From NCBI GenBank assembly GCA_023412195.1, contig JAEYNZ010000108.1, forward strand, positions 1 through 42,526: a DNA stretch of 42,526 nt. The letters run 5' to 3'. The notes beneath the pieces were generated by a model that saw only the letters and a program-made list of their open reading frames with translations, was not told the origin of the DNA and did not search any database. A program made the position numbers and the translations under genes. Source of the DNA: Bacteroidota bacterium (GTDB lineage Bacteria; Bacteroidota; Bacteroidia; Bacteroidales; Prolixibacteraceae). This document shows, piece after piece, positions 9,027 to 17,912 of this stretch (position 1 is its first letter; each line of letters begins with the position of its first letter).

Positions 9027-10046
9027 TTACATCAGCCGGGTTTTTATCTGAAAAGCTTCTTTAGGGTTCAGTACAAAAAGCTGGTACATATCCTGCTGGC
9101 TGACTCCTTTCTCCCTGAGAGCAGGCACCAGTAAGTTCTCAATATCGGTAAATCCCCTGAATGATCCTCCTCCCGGTTCACCTGGCTTATACCAGCCGGC
9201 ATCATGAGATATGAGGATACGATCCAGGAGGCCCTGTTTCTTCATGAAAACAATGAATTCTGCATAACGCTCCAGTTCATTTTCTGAAAATCCGTCAAAG
9301 GCAACCCATGCCCCTCGTTTAGCTGCTTCGGCCTGTCGTTCAAACCCAGGTTCGCTCTGTGCATGTGTCCATATAAATGCAGAGGGGTGCACCCCATGGT
9401 TTTTCAGGATTTCAAGCTGTTGAAATGCAGGAACGGAAGGTCCTGTATGCGACATTATGATTAGCCCGGTAGAAATATGAGTTAGAGCAGCTGCCGATAC
9501 AATTTTTCTGTGCATTTGCTCCAAAGGTCCTCCTTCTACAGCAATTTTAATAAATCCAGGATAAACACCCGTACCTTCAATGCCATTTTTTACTTCCTGG
9601 ATCCATCGTCCGGCAAGTTGTTCCGCAGTTTCATCCCAGGCATGCTTTGGTAGGTATTTTCCACCCACTGCACCATAATAACCCGTGTTGGTCACAAATT
9701 GAATCCCTGATCGTTCATATAACATCTTTAGAAGTTCGGGGTCTCTGCCCAGGTAGGATGGGGTACACTCTATAATTGTTTTGTAACCCATATCTTTTAT
9801 TTCAGCCAGGAATGGAAGAATTTTTTCAACTACGCTGTCTTTGTTCCAGCGGTGATATCCTGTACTGTCGGCTCCAATAAAATCTACAAGCAGGTGTTCA
9901 TGTGTAAGGGTTTTGCCCATGGCACCTGCACGCATTTCACCCTGAACAGCCATCACTTGTCCATCCTTATTGGAACAGGAAAATTTGCCCGACATTAAAA
10001 ATACAGGCAATATGAATAGATATACACTGAGGCTTGCTTTCATCAT
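9027..10046 (-). CDS. Phosphotriesterase-family hydrolase, predicted lipoprotein
   Basis: Amidohydrolase-superfamily enzyme of the phosphotriesterase group, whose members act as lactonases, esterases or phosphotriesterases. All binuclear metal ligands are visible: HxH in LTHEHL, the bridging Lys in FIKIAVEGG, His in MSHTG, His in WTHAQ and the catalytic Asp in ISHDAGW. The ATG at 10046 gives MMKASLSVYLFILPVFLMSGKFSC, a signal with a lipobox-like end, so it probably sits in the envelope. A TTG at 10067 would add seven residues. Substrate unknown; a cytosolic relative lies at 25247-26218. Gene order with the stress protein downstream (60 bp) gives no pathway hint. Confidence 0.88.
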   Translation of the reverse strand: MMKASLSVYLFILPVFLMSGKFSCSNKDGQVMAVQGEMRAGAMGKTLTHEHLLVDFIGADSTGYHRWNKDSVVEKILPFLAEIKDMGYKTIIECTPSYLGRDPELLKMLYERSGIQFVTNTGYYGAVGGKYLPKHAWDETAEQLAGRWIQEVKNGIEGTGVYPGFIKIAVEGGPLEQMHRKIVSAAALTHISTGLIIMSHTGPSVPAFQQLEILKNHGVHPSAFIWTHAQSEPGFERQAEAAKRGAWVAFDGFSENELERYAEFIVFMKKQGLLDRILISHDAGWYKPGEPGGGSFRGFTDIENLLVPALREKGVSQQDMYQLFVLNPKEAFQIKTRLM

Positions 10047-10298
10047 GCATTTTAATCTTTTTACCAATTTACGAAATTGGGAGCAAATAATTAGAATATT
10101 ATAAAAGTATTTCGAACCTTAGGCAACTTTATTTATCTTCCATTATCTGAAGTTGCGACAGATGTTTTTGCTTGAATTTTATCCTTTATATGCTGGTTAA
10201 CAATAATATAAATACATTTTTGTGAAAAAATCCTGTCTATAATAATACTTAATTGTCTTTTATTTTATAAATTGTATTGACTTTAAATTGCATATATT

Positions 10299-11270
10299 AT
10301 GAAACGTTTATTAATTGGCCTTGCTTTATTATTGGTACTTGCAGTAGTAGTTATTGTGATATATCTGAAATTCGTACTTCCAGATGCAGGTACAGCTCCT
10401 CAGCTACAGGTTCAGATTACTCCTGAAAGGGTTGAAAGAGGAAGATACCTGGCACATCATGTGATGGTTTGTGCTGACTGCCATTCCATACGCGATTATA
10501 ACAGGTTTTCCGGCCCCCTCACAGGAAAACCTTTTTCTGGGGGAGGTGATGAATTTACTGAAGCAAATGGATTACCCGGTAATTTTTATGCTCCCAATTT
10601 AACGCCCTTTCATCTGGGAGAATGGACCGACGGAGAAATATTCAGAGCAATCACTTCAGGAGTATCTAAAGATGGCAGAGCGCTTTTCCCTGTTATGCCT
10701 TACTTGCTGTACAACCAATCAGAGGCTGAAGATATATATGCAGTAATAGCATATCTCAGGACACTGGAACCGGTAGAAAATGAAGTACCGGCCTCAAAAG
10801 CTAAATTTCCCGTAAATTTCATCATGAATACAATGCCGGTGAAATATACGAATCCTCATAAGCCCGAACCTGACGACAAAGTAGCTTACGGCAAGTATAT
10901 GGCTACAGTTGCGGGTTGTATCGAATGTCATACACCCATGAAAAAAGGTAAGCCTGCTTGGGAAGAAGCTTTTTCAGGTGGGCGTGAATTTCCTCTTCCC
11001 GGAGGGATCCTCACAACTACAAACCTGACTCCGGATAAAGAAACTGGAATAGGAATGTGGACTGAAGAAATGTTTTTGACACGATTCAAGGCATATGCCG
11101 ATACAGGATATGTGCCGCATGAAGTGGATTTCATGAAGGACTTTAATACAATGATGCCATGGACGCTTTACTCTCATATGGAAGAACAGGATTTGAAAGC
11201 TATTTATGCATATCTTAAATCTTTGGAGCCCATTAATAAACCCATAGTCCGGTTCACACCCAGAAATTAA
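10299..11270 (+). CDS. Membrane-anchored diheme cytochrome c
   Basis: A 323-residue electron-transfer protein with an N-terminal membrane helix (residues 3-27, rich in Leu/Val) and two c-type heme sites, VCADCH (Cys58, Cys61, His62) and GCIECH (Cys207, Cys210, His211). The two halves resemble each other, each with an xxxLTP...W(T/S)-type motif (NLTPFHLGEWTDGEIFRAI and NLTPDKETGIGMWTEEMF) and a C-terminal AIxAYLRTLEP/AIYAYLKSLEP helix, so it arose by domain duplication. Likely in the periplasm or inner-membrane face, passing electrons from a dehydrogenase. No partner oxidoreductase is adjacent; it is divergent from the lipoprotein hydrolase with a 252-bp shared upstream region. Confidence 0.92.
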   Translation: MKRLLIGLALLLVLAVVVIVIYLKFVLPDAGTAPQLQVQITPERVERGRYLAHHVMVCADCHSIRDYNRFSGPLTGKPFSGGGDEFTEANGLPGNFYAPNLTPFHLGEWTDGEIFRAITSGVSKDGRALFPVMPYLLYNQSEAEDIYAVIAYLRTLEPVENEVPASKAKFPVNFIMNTMPVKYTNPHKPEPDDKVAYGKYMATVAGCIECHTPMKKGKPAWEEAFSGGREFPLPGGILTTTNLTPDKETGIGMWTEEMFLTRFKAYADTGYVPHEVDFMKDFNTMMPWTLYSHMEEQDLKAIYAYLKSLEPINKPIVRFTPRN

Positions 11271-11361
11271 GCATGGAGTGCTATTAATATGGATATTTAG
11301 GTTTTTTTAACCTTCAATATCAGCAATTATAAATTGCCAGGTTAAATGGAACGAAATACCT

Positions 11362-11643
11362 TTGGCACAACAATCAGATTCAACAGTGAATTTTAAAGAA
11401 AAAAAGATATGGCTGTTTGGCATATTTTGTGCCTGCCCATTAAATAATTCTCTTAGATCCTGTCCATTTAACGCGGTCAGAAAATTACCTTTGAGTGAAA
11501 GGTGGCATATCATTGAAGGATTATCGGAAGATGAGGTTCAATCATTGATTACCACCCATACAACCTGTTTAAATGCAAGGGAAATGAAGAATTCAAAGGC
11601 CACAACTACACGAAATCCTGCTTCATCTGCATCACGATTCTAA
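11362..11643 (+). CDS. Small Cys-containing protein of unknown function
   Basis: A 93-residue protein with a patterned core: FGIFCACPLNNSLRSCPF followed by LPLSERWHIIEGLSEDEV and THTTCLNARE. The spaced cysteines (CAC, SCPF, TTC) could form a metal or Fe-S site, and the layout resembles short unassigned Bacteroidota proteins, although no named family is recalled. There is no ATG in frame; the likely start is TTG at 11362, 92 bp after the cytochrome c stop on the same strand. The gene ends only 15 bp before the convergent gamma-glutamyltransferase stop. The C-terminal 15 residues are low complexity. Moderate confidence because of the start codon. Confidence 0.55.
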   Translation: MAQQSDSTVNFKEKKIWLFGIFCACPLNNSLRSCPFNAVRKLPLSERWHIIEGLSEDEVQSLITTHTTCLNAREMKNSKATTTRNPASSASRF

Positions 11644-11658
11644 TGGTTATTGAGCCTG

Positions 11659-13347
11659 TCAGTACCCCGCTGCCTGGCCGTCTTTTCTTGATTCGGAAGC
11701 CCCGTAATAGACTTTGTTTTCATGGTCGCGTTTAATTGCCTGGTATCCTCCATAGGGACCGTCGGCATATCCGATCTGATGCCCTTTCCTCATAAGGCTT
11801 CTTATGGTTTCGTATGAAAATCCGGTTTCAAGTGATACAATTCTGCCATCTGTCATTTTTTCATCGGTTGGCTCACTTGAGCCTTCATGTTGAATCCTTG
11901 GAGCATCTCCTGCCTCTTGCAGGTTCATGCCGAAATCAATGATATTGCAGATAACCTGTACATGACCTTGTGGCTGCATGGCACCTCCCATGACGCCAAA
12001 ACTGATGTAGGGCTGGCCGTTTTTGGTAATAAAAGCTGGTATAATTGTGTGGAAAGGTCTCTTATGCGGTTCGTAAACGTTCATGTGCCCATCCTCGAGA
12101 GAGAACATCTCGCCCCTGTCCTGTAATATGAATCCAAGTTTTCCTGGTGTCATTCCTGATCCCATACCTCTGTAATTACTTTGAATGAGCGAAACCATAT
12201 TGCCATCCTTATCGGCAGTAGTCAGATAAATTGTATTTCCCATTTCAGGCACTCCCGGCGGATAGCTTCTTGCTGCCCTGTCCGGGTTAATCAACCTGGC
12301 ACGTTCTTTTGCGTATTCTTTTGAAATCAGTTGCTGAAGAGGGATTTTACTGAAATCCGGATCGGCATAAAATTTTGCCCGGTCTTCAAATGCCAGTTTT
12401 TTGGCCTCGATAAACAGGTGCATATATTCAGGTGAACCAAAGCCCATCTTTGCGATGTCATACATCTCCAGTATGTTCAATATCTGAAGTACTGCAATTC
12501 CCTGTCCGTTGGGTGGAAGTTCCCAGACATCATAACCCCGGTAATTGGTTGAAACAGGATCAATCCACTCAGAAGTATGTTCTTCGAAATCCCTCATGCT
12601 GAAAAATCCACCTTGATCGCGTACATATTGAACGATTTTTTCTGCAATTTCACCTTTATAGAATTCATCCCGGCCTCGTTGTGCGATCAGTTTAAGAGTT
12701 TCAGCCAGGTATGGGTTTTTAAAAATTTCACCTTTTGCAGGTGCTTTTCCGCCAGGCATGAAAATTTCTTCAAAACCGGGATATTTACTTAACGAACGAG
12801 CGTTGCTTTGCCAGTAATACGCAATTACTTCACTTACAGGAAATCCGTTTTCTGCATATTCTATAGCCGGAGAAAGTATTTCTTTCATTGGCAGCTGCCC
12901 AAATTTCTTATGCAGTTCGAACCATCCATCCACACATCCGGGTACCGAAACAGGAAGAGGCCCCAGTGCAGGAATTTTTTCATATCCGTTTTTCCTGAAG
13001 TAATCGATCGTTAAATCATAGGGTGAGCGACCGCTTGCATTTAACCCATGAAGTTTCCGGGTTTTTGCATCCCATACAATGGCAAACAAATCACCTCCAA
13101 TACCATTGCCCGTGGGTTCAACCAGCCCCAGTACTGCATTGGCAGCAATAGCGGCATCTACAGCATTTCCGCCGGCTTTCAGGATGTCAATGGCAACCTG
13201 CGTGGCAAGCGGCTGGCTTGTGCATGCCATTCCATTCTGAGCTATGACTTCACTCCTTGTGGCAAATGAGTGTCCCGTAATGCGGTCTTGTGATCTGAGT
13301 TGAAGGATTATTAACATGAAGAAACAAGGCAGAATAAATATTTTCAT
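11659..13347 (-). CDS. ggt: Gamma-glutamyltransferase
   Basis: Transfers or hydrolyses the gamma-glutamyl group of glutathione-like compounds, usually in the periplasm. The 562-residue precursor has a signal peptide (MKIFILPCFFMLIILQLRS) and full family length. The large-subunit signature is present: GMACTSQPLAT, GGNAVDAAIAANAVLGLVEP and GGDLFAIVWD. The autoprocessing Thr is at position 372 in GNTIYLTTADKDGN, aligning with Thr391 of E. coli GGT. The small subunit contains SNYRGMGSG, PHKRPFHTIIPAF and the FGVMGGAMQPQGHVQV motif. No truncation seen. It is convergent with the small Cys protein and lies 87 bp downstream of the aldo/keto reductase on the same strand. Confidence 0.95.
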   Translation of the reverse strand: MKIFILPCFFMLIILQLRSQDRITGHSFATRSEVIAQNGMACTSQPLATQVAIDILKAGGNAVDAAIAANAVLGLVEPTGNGIGGDLFAIVWDAKTRKLHGLNASGRSPYDLTIDYFRKNGYEKIPALGPLPVSVPGCVDGWFELHKKFGQLPMKEILSPAIEYAENGFPVSEVIAYYWQSNARSLSKYPGFEEIFMPGGKAPAKGEIFKNPYLAETLKLIAQRGRDEFYKGEIAEKIVQYVRDQGGFFSMRDFEEHTSEWIDPVSTNYRGYDVWELPPNGQGIAVLQILNILEMYDIAKMGFGSPEYMHLFIEAKKLAFEDRAKFYADPDFSKIPLQQLISKEYAKERARLINPDRAARSYPPGVPEMGNTIYLTTADKDGNMVSLIQSNYRGMGSGMTPGKLGFILQDRGEMFSLEDGHMNVYEPHKRPFHTIIPAFITKNGQPYISFGVMGGAMQPQGHVQVICNIIDFGMNLQEAGDAPRIQHEGSSEPTDEKMTDGRIVSLETGFSYETIRSLMRKGHQIGYADGPYGGYQAIKRDHENKVYYGASESRKDGQAAGY

Positions 13348-13434
13348 CTGATTCAGATTATAATTCTGCCCTAAATGTACAAAAACAAGTTTAAGGAAAT
13401 CCTGGTGAGTAAAAAAAATACAGGCCCCTGGTGT

Positions 13435-14352
13435 TTATCCCCTTAGTGTTTCAAGGGCATTTTCGGTCCGGGCCAGATAGTTGTCGATCTGCTCGCCTGA
13501 TTCAAAGCCCACAATCATCATGTCCACTGATTCAAGGCCCAGAACGAACTTCAGGGCATTGTCAATTTTCTGGCTGTCATCCCGGTAATCGCCATTGCCT
13601 ACCAGTTTCATCCCGATTACTCCCTTTCCTGCAGCATGTAACTGGTTGATGACTTCCACCACTTCAGCAGGATCAGGCTTATCCATAGCAATACCATATG
13701 GGTTTATGCGTACATGGATGACATCGATCCACGGATTTTTTACTGCATCTTTCATTGCTTCAAGAGAATGCACCGATACACCATGAGCCCTGATAATACC
13801 TTTTGCTTTTAAGTTATCCAAAATATCCATTTGTTTTTTCTGGGTTTCCGTCCAGTTTTCCTCAACGAGGCAATGGAGTTGCACAAGGTCAATATAATCT
13901 GTATTTAATTCTTTCCGGAAGCGGTCAACCACGATGTTGGCATCGGGACGTTCGGGTTCAGGTATACCACCGCCGCGTACCCAAATTTTTGAAGTCAGGG
14001 TTATTTCTTCCCTGTTCATCTTATTCAAGGCCTCCGCCATCAGTCCATGCGTTCCATATGTATCCGCACAGTCAAAAAAGCGGATCCCCTTATCCCATGC
14101 GTGCTGTAACAAAGCCAGACTTTTTTGTTTATCCTGCCTGGTTAAGAATGCAGAACGGTTTCCACCATGAACCCCTGTTCCAACACCCAAAAGCGTTGTT
14201 TCAATACCTGATTTCCCCAATCTTACTTTTTGTAGCGGGTCAGAACTGGCATACTTTGTATTTCCGGCATATAATGGGTTTGTAAACAGCAGATGTGCTG
14301 TGCCAAGTGATAATGCCCTGATAAAGTTGCGGCGGTGCATATTTAACTTCAT
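13435..14352 (-). CDS. Aldo/keto reductase with Tat-type signal
   Basis: A TIM-barrel NADP-dependent oxidoreductase. The N-terminus MKLNMHRRNFIRALSLGTAHLL carries an RRxFIR twin-arginine motif, so export with cofactor is likely. Recognisable family elements are VRLGKSGIETTLLGVGTG, FFDCADTYGTHGLMAEAL (catalytic Asp and Tyr), LTSKIWV (Lys), DYIDLVQLHCL (His), and the cofactor end GVIGMKLVGNGDY / GFESGEQIDNYL. A Shine-Dalgarno-like AGGAAAG precedes the ATG at 14352. Substrate unknown. A paralogue of similar length and the same signal type lies at 33116-33985. Confidence 0.9.
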   Translation of the reverse strand: MKLNMHRRNFIRALSLGTAHLLFTNPLYAGNTKYASSDPLQKVRLGKSGIETTLLGVGTGVHGGNRSAFLTRQDKQKSLALLQHAWDKGIRFFDCADTYGTHGLMAEALNKMNREEITLTSKIWVRGGGIPEPERPDANIVVDRFRKELNTDYIDLVQLHCLVEENWTETQKKQMDILDNLKAKGIIRAHGVSVHSLEAMKDAVKNPWIDVIHVRINPYGIAMDKPDPAEVVEVINQLHAAGKGVIGMKLVGNGDYRDDSQKIDNALKFVLGLESVDMMIVGFESGEQIDNYLARTENALETLRG

Positions 14353-14551
14353 ACTTTCCTTTTAATTCATTGTTTTCACAACAAACAGCATCTCTGTTTG
14401 GTTGATACCTGTTATGCCAGCGTGAGCAGCTGTCATATAAAATTCTGCTACTAAATTAGCAAAAAAAATATATAAAGGCATCAACGGAAATAAATCAAAT
14501 TAAGGATCAGGGCATATGAGAAAGCATTATATGAATGCATTAATTTGTTGT

Positions 14552-14791
14552 TTATTCCTGACCTGTAGTCTCTTTTTTAGGCGTTTCTACCGGTTTCTGA
14601 TTATCGGTTTTCTTTTCTTCTTCCTGTTCTGAATCCTTAAACAGGGGAAGCGCTTCAACAGGTTTCTTCTGGAGGATTTTATTTGTTATGATGTGCTCTA
14701 TTGCAGCAGTTTTACTTTTTATATCAATGAAACTGCTTAACTTCAGTCCCAGGAGAAAAAATATAGAGGACGCAAAAAGAATTGTTTTCAT
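14552..14791 (-). CDS. Small secreted or anchored charged protein
   Basis: A 79-residue protein with a hydrophobic N-terminus (MKTILFASSIFFLLGLKLSSF), which could be a signal peptide or anchor, then a Lys/Glu-rich disordered tail (EQEEEKKTDNQKPVETPKKET). No domain is recognised. The 199-bp gap between it and the aldo/keto reductase on the same strand suggests an independent unit. Low information content; could be lineage-specific. Confidence 0.5.
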   Translation of the reverse strand: MKTILFASSIFFLLGLKLSSFIDIKSKTAAIEHIITNKILQKKPVEALPLFKDSEQEEEKKTDNQKPVETPKKETTGQE

Positions 14792-14920
14792 GTTTTCAAT
14801 GTTTTCCTGAACTATAAATAATTATCTAACCCGGACCTAAAATTAGTTATATTGGTTCAGAATTTGAAAATATTATCTGTTAAATGTGCCGTTTTCTCGG
14901 TAAACGGCTATTAATGGACT

Positions 14921-15145
14921 TTAAAATTCATTGTGAACTTTCTGTTTACGCCCGATGAAGAAATAGATAATTGCACCGATAATCCAGGAAAGCAGAACTA
15001 CAAGGACCCATATCAGTTTATTATTTCCTTCAAATTCACTCTTTAGTATGTCTATCAAAGCAACAATTGGGATAACAAAAAAGAGGGTTGCCAAAGACAT
15101 CATTACATAAAGTTCTCCTGCTCCCAACAAACCTGTAATTCCCAT
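14921..15145 (-). CDS. PLDc_N-type small membrane protein
   Basis: A 74-residue protein with two membrane helices separated by a short charged loop (residues ~10-32, then ~45-64: KLIWVLVVLLSWIIGAIIYFFIGRKQK). The pattern (helix with PIVALIDILKSEF, loop with NKLIWVLVVLL, helix with IIGAIIYFFIGR) matches the phospholipase D N-terminal (PF13396) small-protein group that is common as a free-standing protein in Bacteroidota. It has no catalytic domain, so it is not a phospholipase. Role unknown, possibly envelope stress. Confidence 0.85.
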   Translation of the reverse strand: MGITGLLGAGELYVMMSLATLFFVIPIVALIDILKSEFEGNNKLIWVLVVLLSWIIGAIIYFFIGRKQKVHNEF

Positions 15146-15200
15146 AGTATAACCATTTAAAAATAAGGTTAAAGTTAATGATTGTCAGCAAAATCCAATA

Positions 15201-15917
15201 TTAATTGAAGACTTTTATTTCAGCCAGGTATTCATAATGTTCACCTTCTGCTACTAAATTACATTCAAATCCTGCTTCGGCAGCAATGTCGGAAAGGGTG
15301 GTGAAATCTATAAACAGCCATTTAAACTTCGAGTTATGATCTTTGTAGGAAAGTTCATATTCCATCTCACCATAATAGGAATTATTTGCCAGATCAACCC
15401 ATACCGATCCGTCATCTTCCTGCAACAGATAAATGATGTCAGATGAGTCCATTATAATCTTTCCGTCAGGTTTGAGCAGACTGCCCAGATGCAAAAGCAA
15501 TTTTTTTAATACGGAAAGGGTTTCACCGATGCCTGCTCCGTTCATTAACACAAGGATGGTATCAAAGAGATCTTCATGATAATGAAAAATGTCGGTGCAG
15601 GCTATATTTTTGACGCCTCTTTTTTTCATGACCGCAGCCGCAAACACAGATTTTTCCAATGCTGTGACATCCATTCCTCTTTCCTGTAATAAAAGAGCAT
15701 GACTTCCGGCTGCCGCTCCAACATCCAAAACTTTCCCCCTGCTGAGATCCAGCGCCTTTTTTTCAATCAGGGGCATTTCATTTTCATTTCTGAAGAACCA
15801 CGAGGGAGGAATGGTTTCATCTTCGGTATAATTGGTCTGGACTATGATGTCAGGTGCTTTGCCGTATTCAAGAAAATCAGCGATTGCCTGACCTATAGGA
15901 TCATTTGCTTTTGTCAT
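15201..15917 (-). CDS. Class I SAM-dependent methyltransferase
   Basis: A 238-residue cytosolic protein with a Rossmann methyltransferase core. Motif I is VLDVGAAAGSHALLLQERG (GxxxGxH-type), followed by motif II DVTALEKSVFAAAVMKKRG and a motif IV-like region FDTILVLMNGAGIGETLS. The C-terminal part shows alternating strands and a YxWLFIDF-like element. The substrate is not predictable; the overall look (short N-terminal cap, acidic residue before the core) fits small-molecule or uncharacterised class I enzymes. It is divergent from the sigma-factor stump with a 217-bp shared upstream region. Confidence 0.85.
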   Translation of the reverse strand: MTKANDPIGQAIADFLEYGKAPDIIVQTNYTEDETIPPSWFFRNENEMPLIEKKALDLSRGKVLDVGAAAGSHALLLQERGMDVTALEKSVFAAAVMKKRGVKNIACTDIFHYHEDLFDTILVLMNGAGIGETLSVLKKLLLHLGSLLKPDGKIIMDSSDIIYLLQEDDGSVWVDLANNSYYGEMEYELSYKDHNSKFKWLFIDFTTLSDIAAEAGFECNLVAEGEHYEYLAEIKVFN

Positions 15918-16134
15918 GTGATATGGATCTTTTAAATAATTGCTGGTATCGAAAAAATGAATCCTGTAAAAGAAATAATATAATCTTTAAAATTAAAATC
16001 ATTTAATAAATGTTTGAACTTATTGGTTTTTTAATTACTTATGTCAGGTTTGCTAAATGATAATAATTCAAAGAAAATATTGTTTTATTCTTTGCTAACT
16101 GCTTTATTTGTGGGATTTTATTTCTCAGGGAAAG

Positions 16135-16404
16135 ATGATTAACATCAATGATCCAAAAATCTTCCATAGGATTAAAATGGGAGATCAGGCAGCGTTCAAT
16201 CAATTATTTGAGGGTTACTATACCAGCCTGTGCTTTTTTGCCATCAAATATCTGAAAGATATGGATCTTTCCCGATCGCTAGTTCAGCAGGTTTTTGTTG
16301 ATATTTGGATCAAAAGAGAAAGAATTGACTTACACAAGTCAGTAAAATCTTATCTCTTCAGTTATGTTAGAAACAGGTGTATTGATTATTCTCTGCTCTT
16401 TTAG
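16135..16404 (+). pseudogene. Truncated ECF sigma factor (region 2 only)
   Basis: The 89 residues from the ATG at 16135 match only the N-terminal half of an ECF sigma factor: GDQAAFNQLFEGYYTSLCFFA (region 2.1) and QQVFVDIWIKRERIDLHKSVKSYLFSYVRNRCIDY (region 2.2-2.4). It stops at 16404 after SLLF, where a full protein would continue into the linker and region 4 helix-turn-helix. None of the three plus frames in the 212 bp downstream shows a region 4. It is therefore a decayed sigma gene. Its position directly ahead of the long sugar-type gene run suggests it once served that locus, but this is inference. Confidence 0.75.
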
Positions 16405-16616
16405 TAATTTTTCACATCACCCTGTGCTTTATTGTCAGATGAAATACAAGGTGAATGATATTCCTTCTTCCCGGGGAATTCTGGCAACTCATATAATTCA
16501 AAAATACCTTTTTTTAAACTTCAGTTGAAACTTTCATCGTTATTTTTAAGTAACTTATAGAAAGCTTATTCTTTTATTTACTCAAGTATTCAGTAAAAAT
16601 AAAAACATCAGAAAAA

Positions 16617-17786
16617 ATGAATCGTAAGGAATTTATAGCCAATATGGCAATGGCAGGTACAGGTGCAATGATCATTCCAAACCTGGCAAAAGCCAATCTG
16701 TTTGGAATTGGTACCCAAAGGAAATTAAGAATCGGTGTTATCGGATGCGGAAGCGTTTCAGGTATGTACCTCCCTCATTTAACAAAATCACCCTTTGTTG
16801 AAGTTGTAAGTGTTTGCGATATCAAACCTGAAAGGGCGAAAGCCAGGGCTGCAGAATTCAAAGTTCCAAATTATTATGGGCATATTGATGAGATGCTGGG
16901 TGGGGCTGATTTTGACCTCTTTGTCAATCTGACCGACATGCAGGAACACGGGAGGTTAAACAAGCAGGCTATATTGAAAGGTAAGCATGTGTGGAGTGAG
17001 AAACCTCTGGCAAATACATATAAGGAAGGGAATGATCTTCTTCAACTTTCAAAAAAGCAAAATGTACGTGTGTGGGGTGCTCCTGCTGTGGTGAACAGTC
17101 CCCAGTTTGCATTTATGGCCAAACAGATCAGTGAAGGCAAGTTAGGCAAGATTGCTGCTGCGCACGGAAGGTATGGACATCTGGGGCCATCCTGGTCGGC
17201 ATTTTTTTATGAGAAACTTGGCGGCAGCCTCCCCGATCTTGGCGTGTACAATCTTACAACTCTTTCAGGATTGCTGGGGCCTGTCAAATCCGTTGTGGCA
17301 ATGACCAATATATTGACACCTGAACGCAAGGTCGATGACAAAGGAACAATTAAAGTTGAAGAAGAAGACAATGCCAGTGTTTTAATGGAACATTACAATG
17401 GTGCCATTTCCCATGTAATGTGCGGGTTCAATTATTTCGATCCTTACGGGCATGAAGGGAGCGGGCAGGATAAGCCTACAGTGTCTGTAATTGGTACCAG
17501 GGGAGCCATGCACTTAATCGGATATGACTGGAAGCCTTTTGCGGTGGAAATGGCTACTTTGGATAATGAAGAATCACAAAAATTTGCTACAGATGCTGGT
17601 GATTATGTATGGGAAGAAGGAGCCTCAGTTGTAAGTAAAGCCATCCTTGAAAATTATGAGCCCTTAATCAATGTAGAACATTCATTGCATGTACTGGAAA
17701 TCATTGAGGCTGCAAGAAAATCTCAAAAGACTGGTAAAAGAATTCAGCTTAAATCGAAATTTCCATATTCCATCATTAAAGAATGA
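16617..17786 (+). CDS. Gfo/Idh/MocA-family oxidoreductase (first of run)
   Basis: A 389-residue NAD(P)-dependent sugar-type oxidoreductase. Residues 1-30 (MNRKEFIANMAMAGTGAMII) form a Tat-like leader, but the twin arginine is RK rather than RR. The Rossmann motif follows in RIGVIGCGSVSGMYLPHL, and the family EKP motif is present as WSEKPLA (Glu128-Lys129-Pro130). The C-terminal beta-sheet domain has FYEKLGGSLPDLGVYNL. It opens the co-directional run that continues to 27046, with 126 bp to the next gene. Substrate unknown; family members oxidise or epimerise cyclitols and sugars. The putative Tat signal suggests an envelope location, as known for the exported Zymomonas glucose-fructose oxidoreductase with tightly bound cofactor. 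Confidence 0.9.
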   Translation: MNRKEFIANMAMAGTGAMIIPNLAKANLFGIGTQRKLRIGVIGCGSVSGMYLPHLTKSPFVEVVSVCDIKPERAKARAAEFKVPNYYGHIDEMLGGADFDLFVNLTDMQEHGRLNKQAILKGKHVWSEKPLANTYKEGNDLLQLSKKQNVRVWGAPAVVNSPQFAFMAKQISEGKLGKIAAAHGRYGHLGPSWSAFFYEKLGGSLPDLGVYNLTTLSGLLGPVKSVVAMTNILTPERKVDDKGTIKVEEEDNASVLMEHYNGAISHVMCGFNYFDPYGHEGSGQDKPTVSVIGTRGAMHLIGYDWKPFAVEMATLDNEESQKFATDAGDYVWEEGASVVSKAILENYEPLINVEHSLHVLEIIEAARKSQKTGKRIQLKSKFPYSIIKE

Positions 17787-17901
17787 AGGTGAGGTTAACT
17801 TGCTGAGGATGACAATCGCATGCCGGTAAGAATCCACATGATTATAAGATTATCAATACGAAAAATACCTGGATCCTATTACTGAAAATCAAACTGGCAC
17901 C

Positions 17902-17910
17902 GGGAGGAGG
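17902..17910 (+). promoter_or_regulatory. Strong Shine-Dalgarno ahead of the TIM-barrel gene
   Basis: GGGAGGAGG lies just upstream of the ATG at 17913, with GGAGG (17903-17907) at 5-nt spacing. It favours 17913 over 17943/17946, although the lipoprotein signal begins at the later Met. Such strong sites are rare in this window. Confidence 0.6.
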
Positions 17911-17912
17911 TT

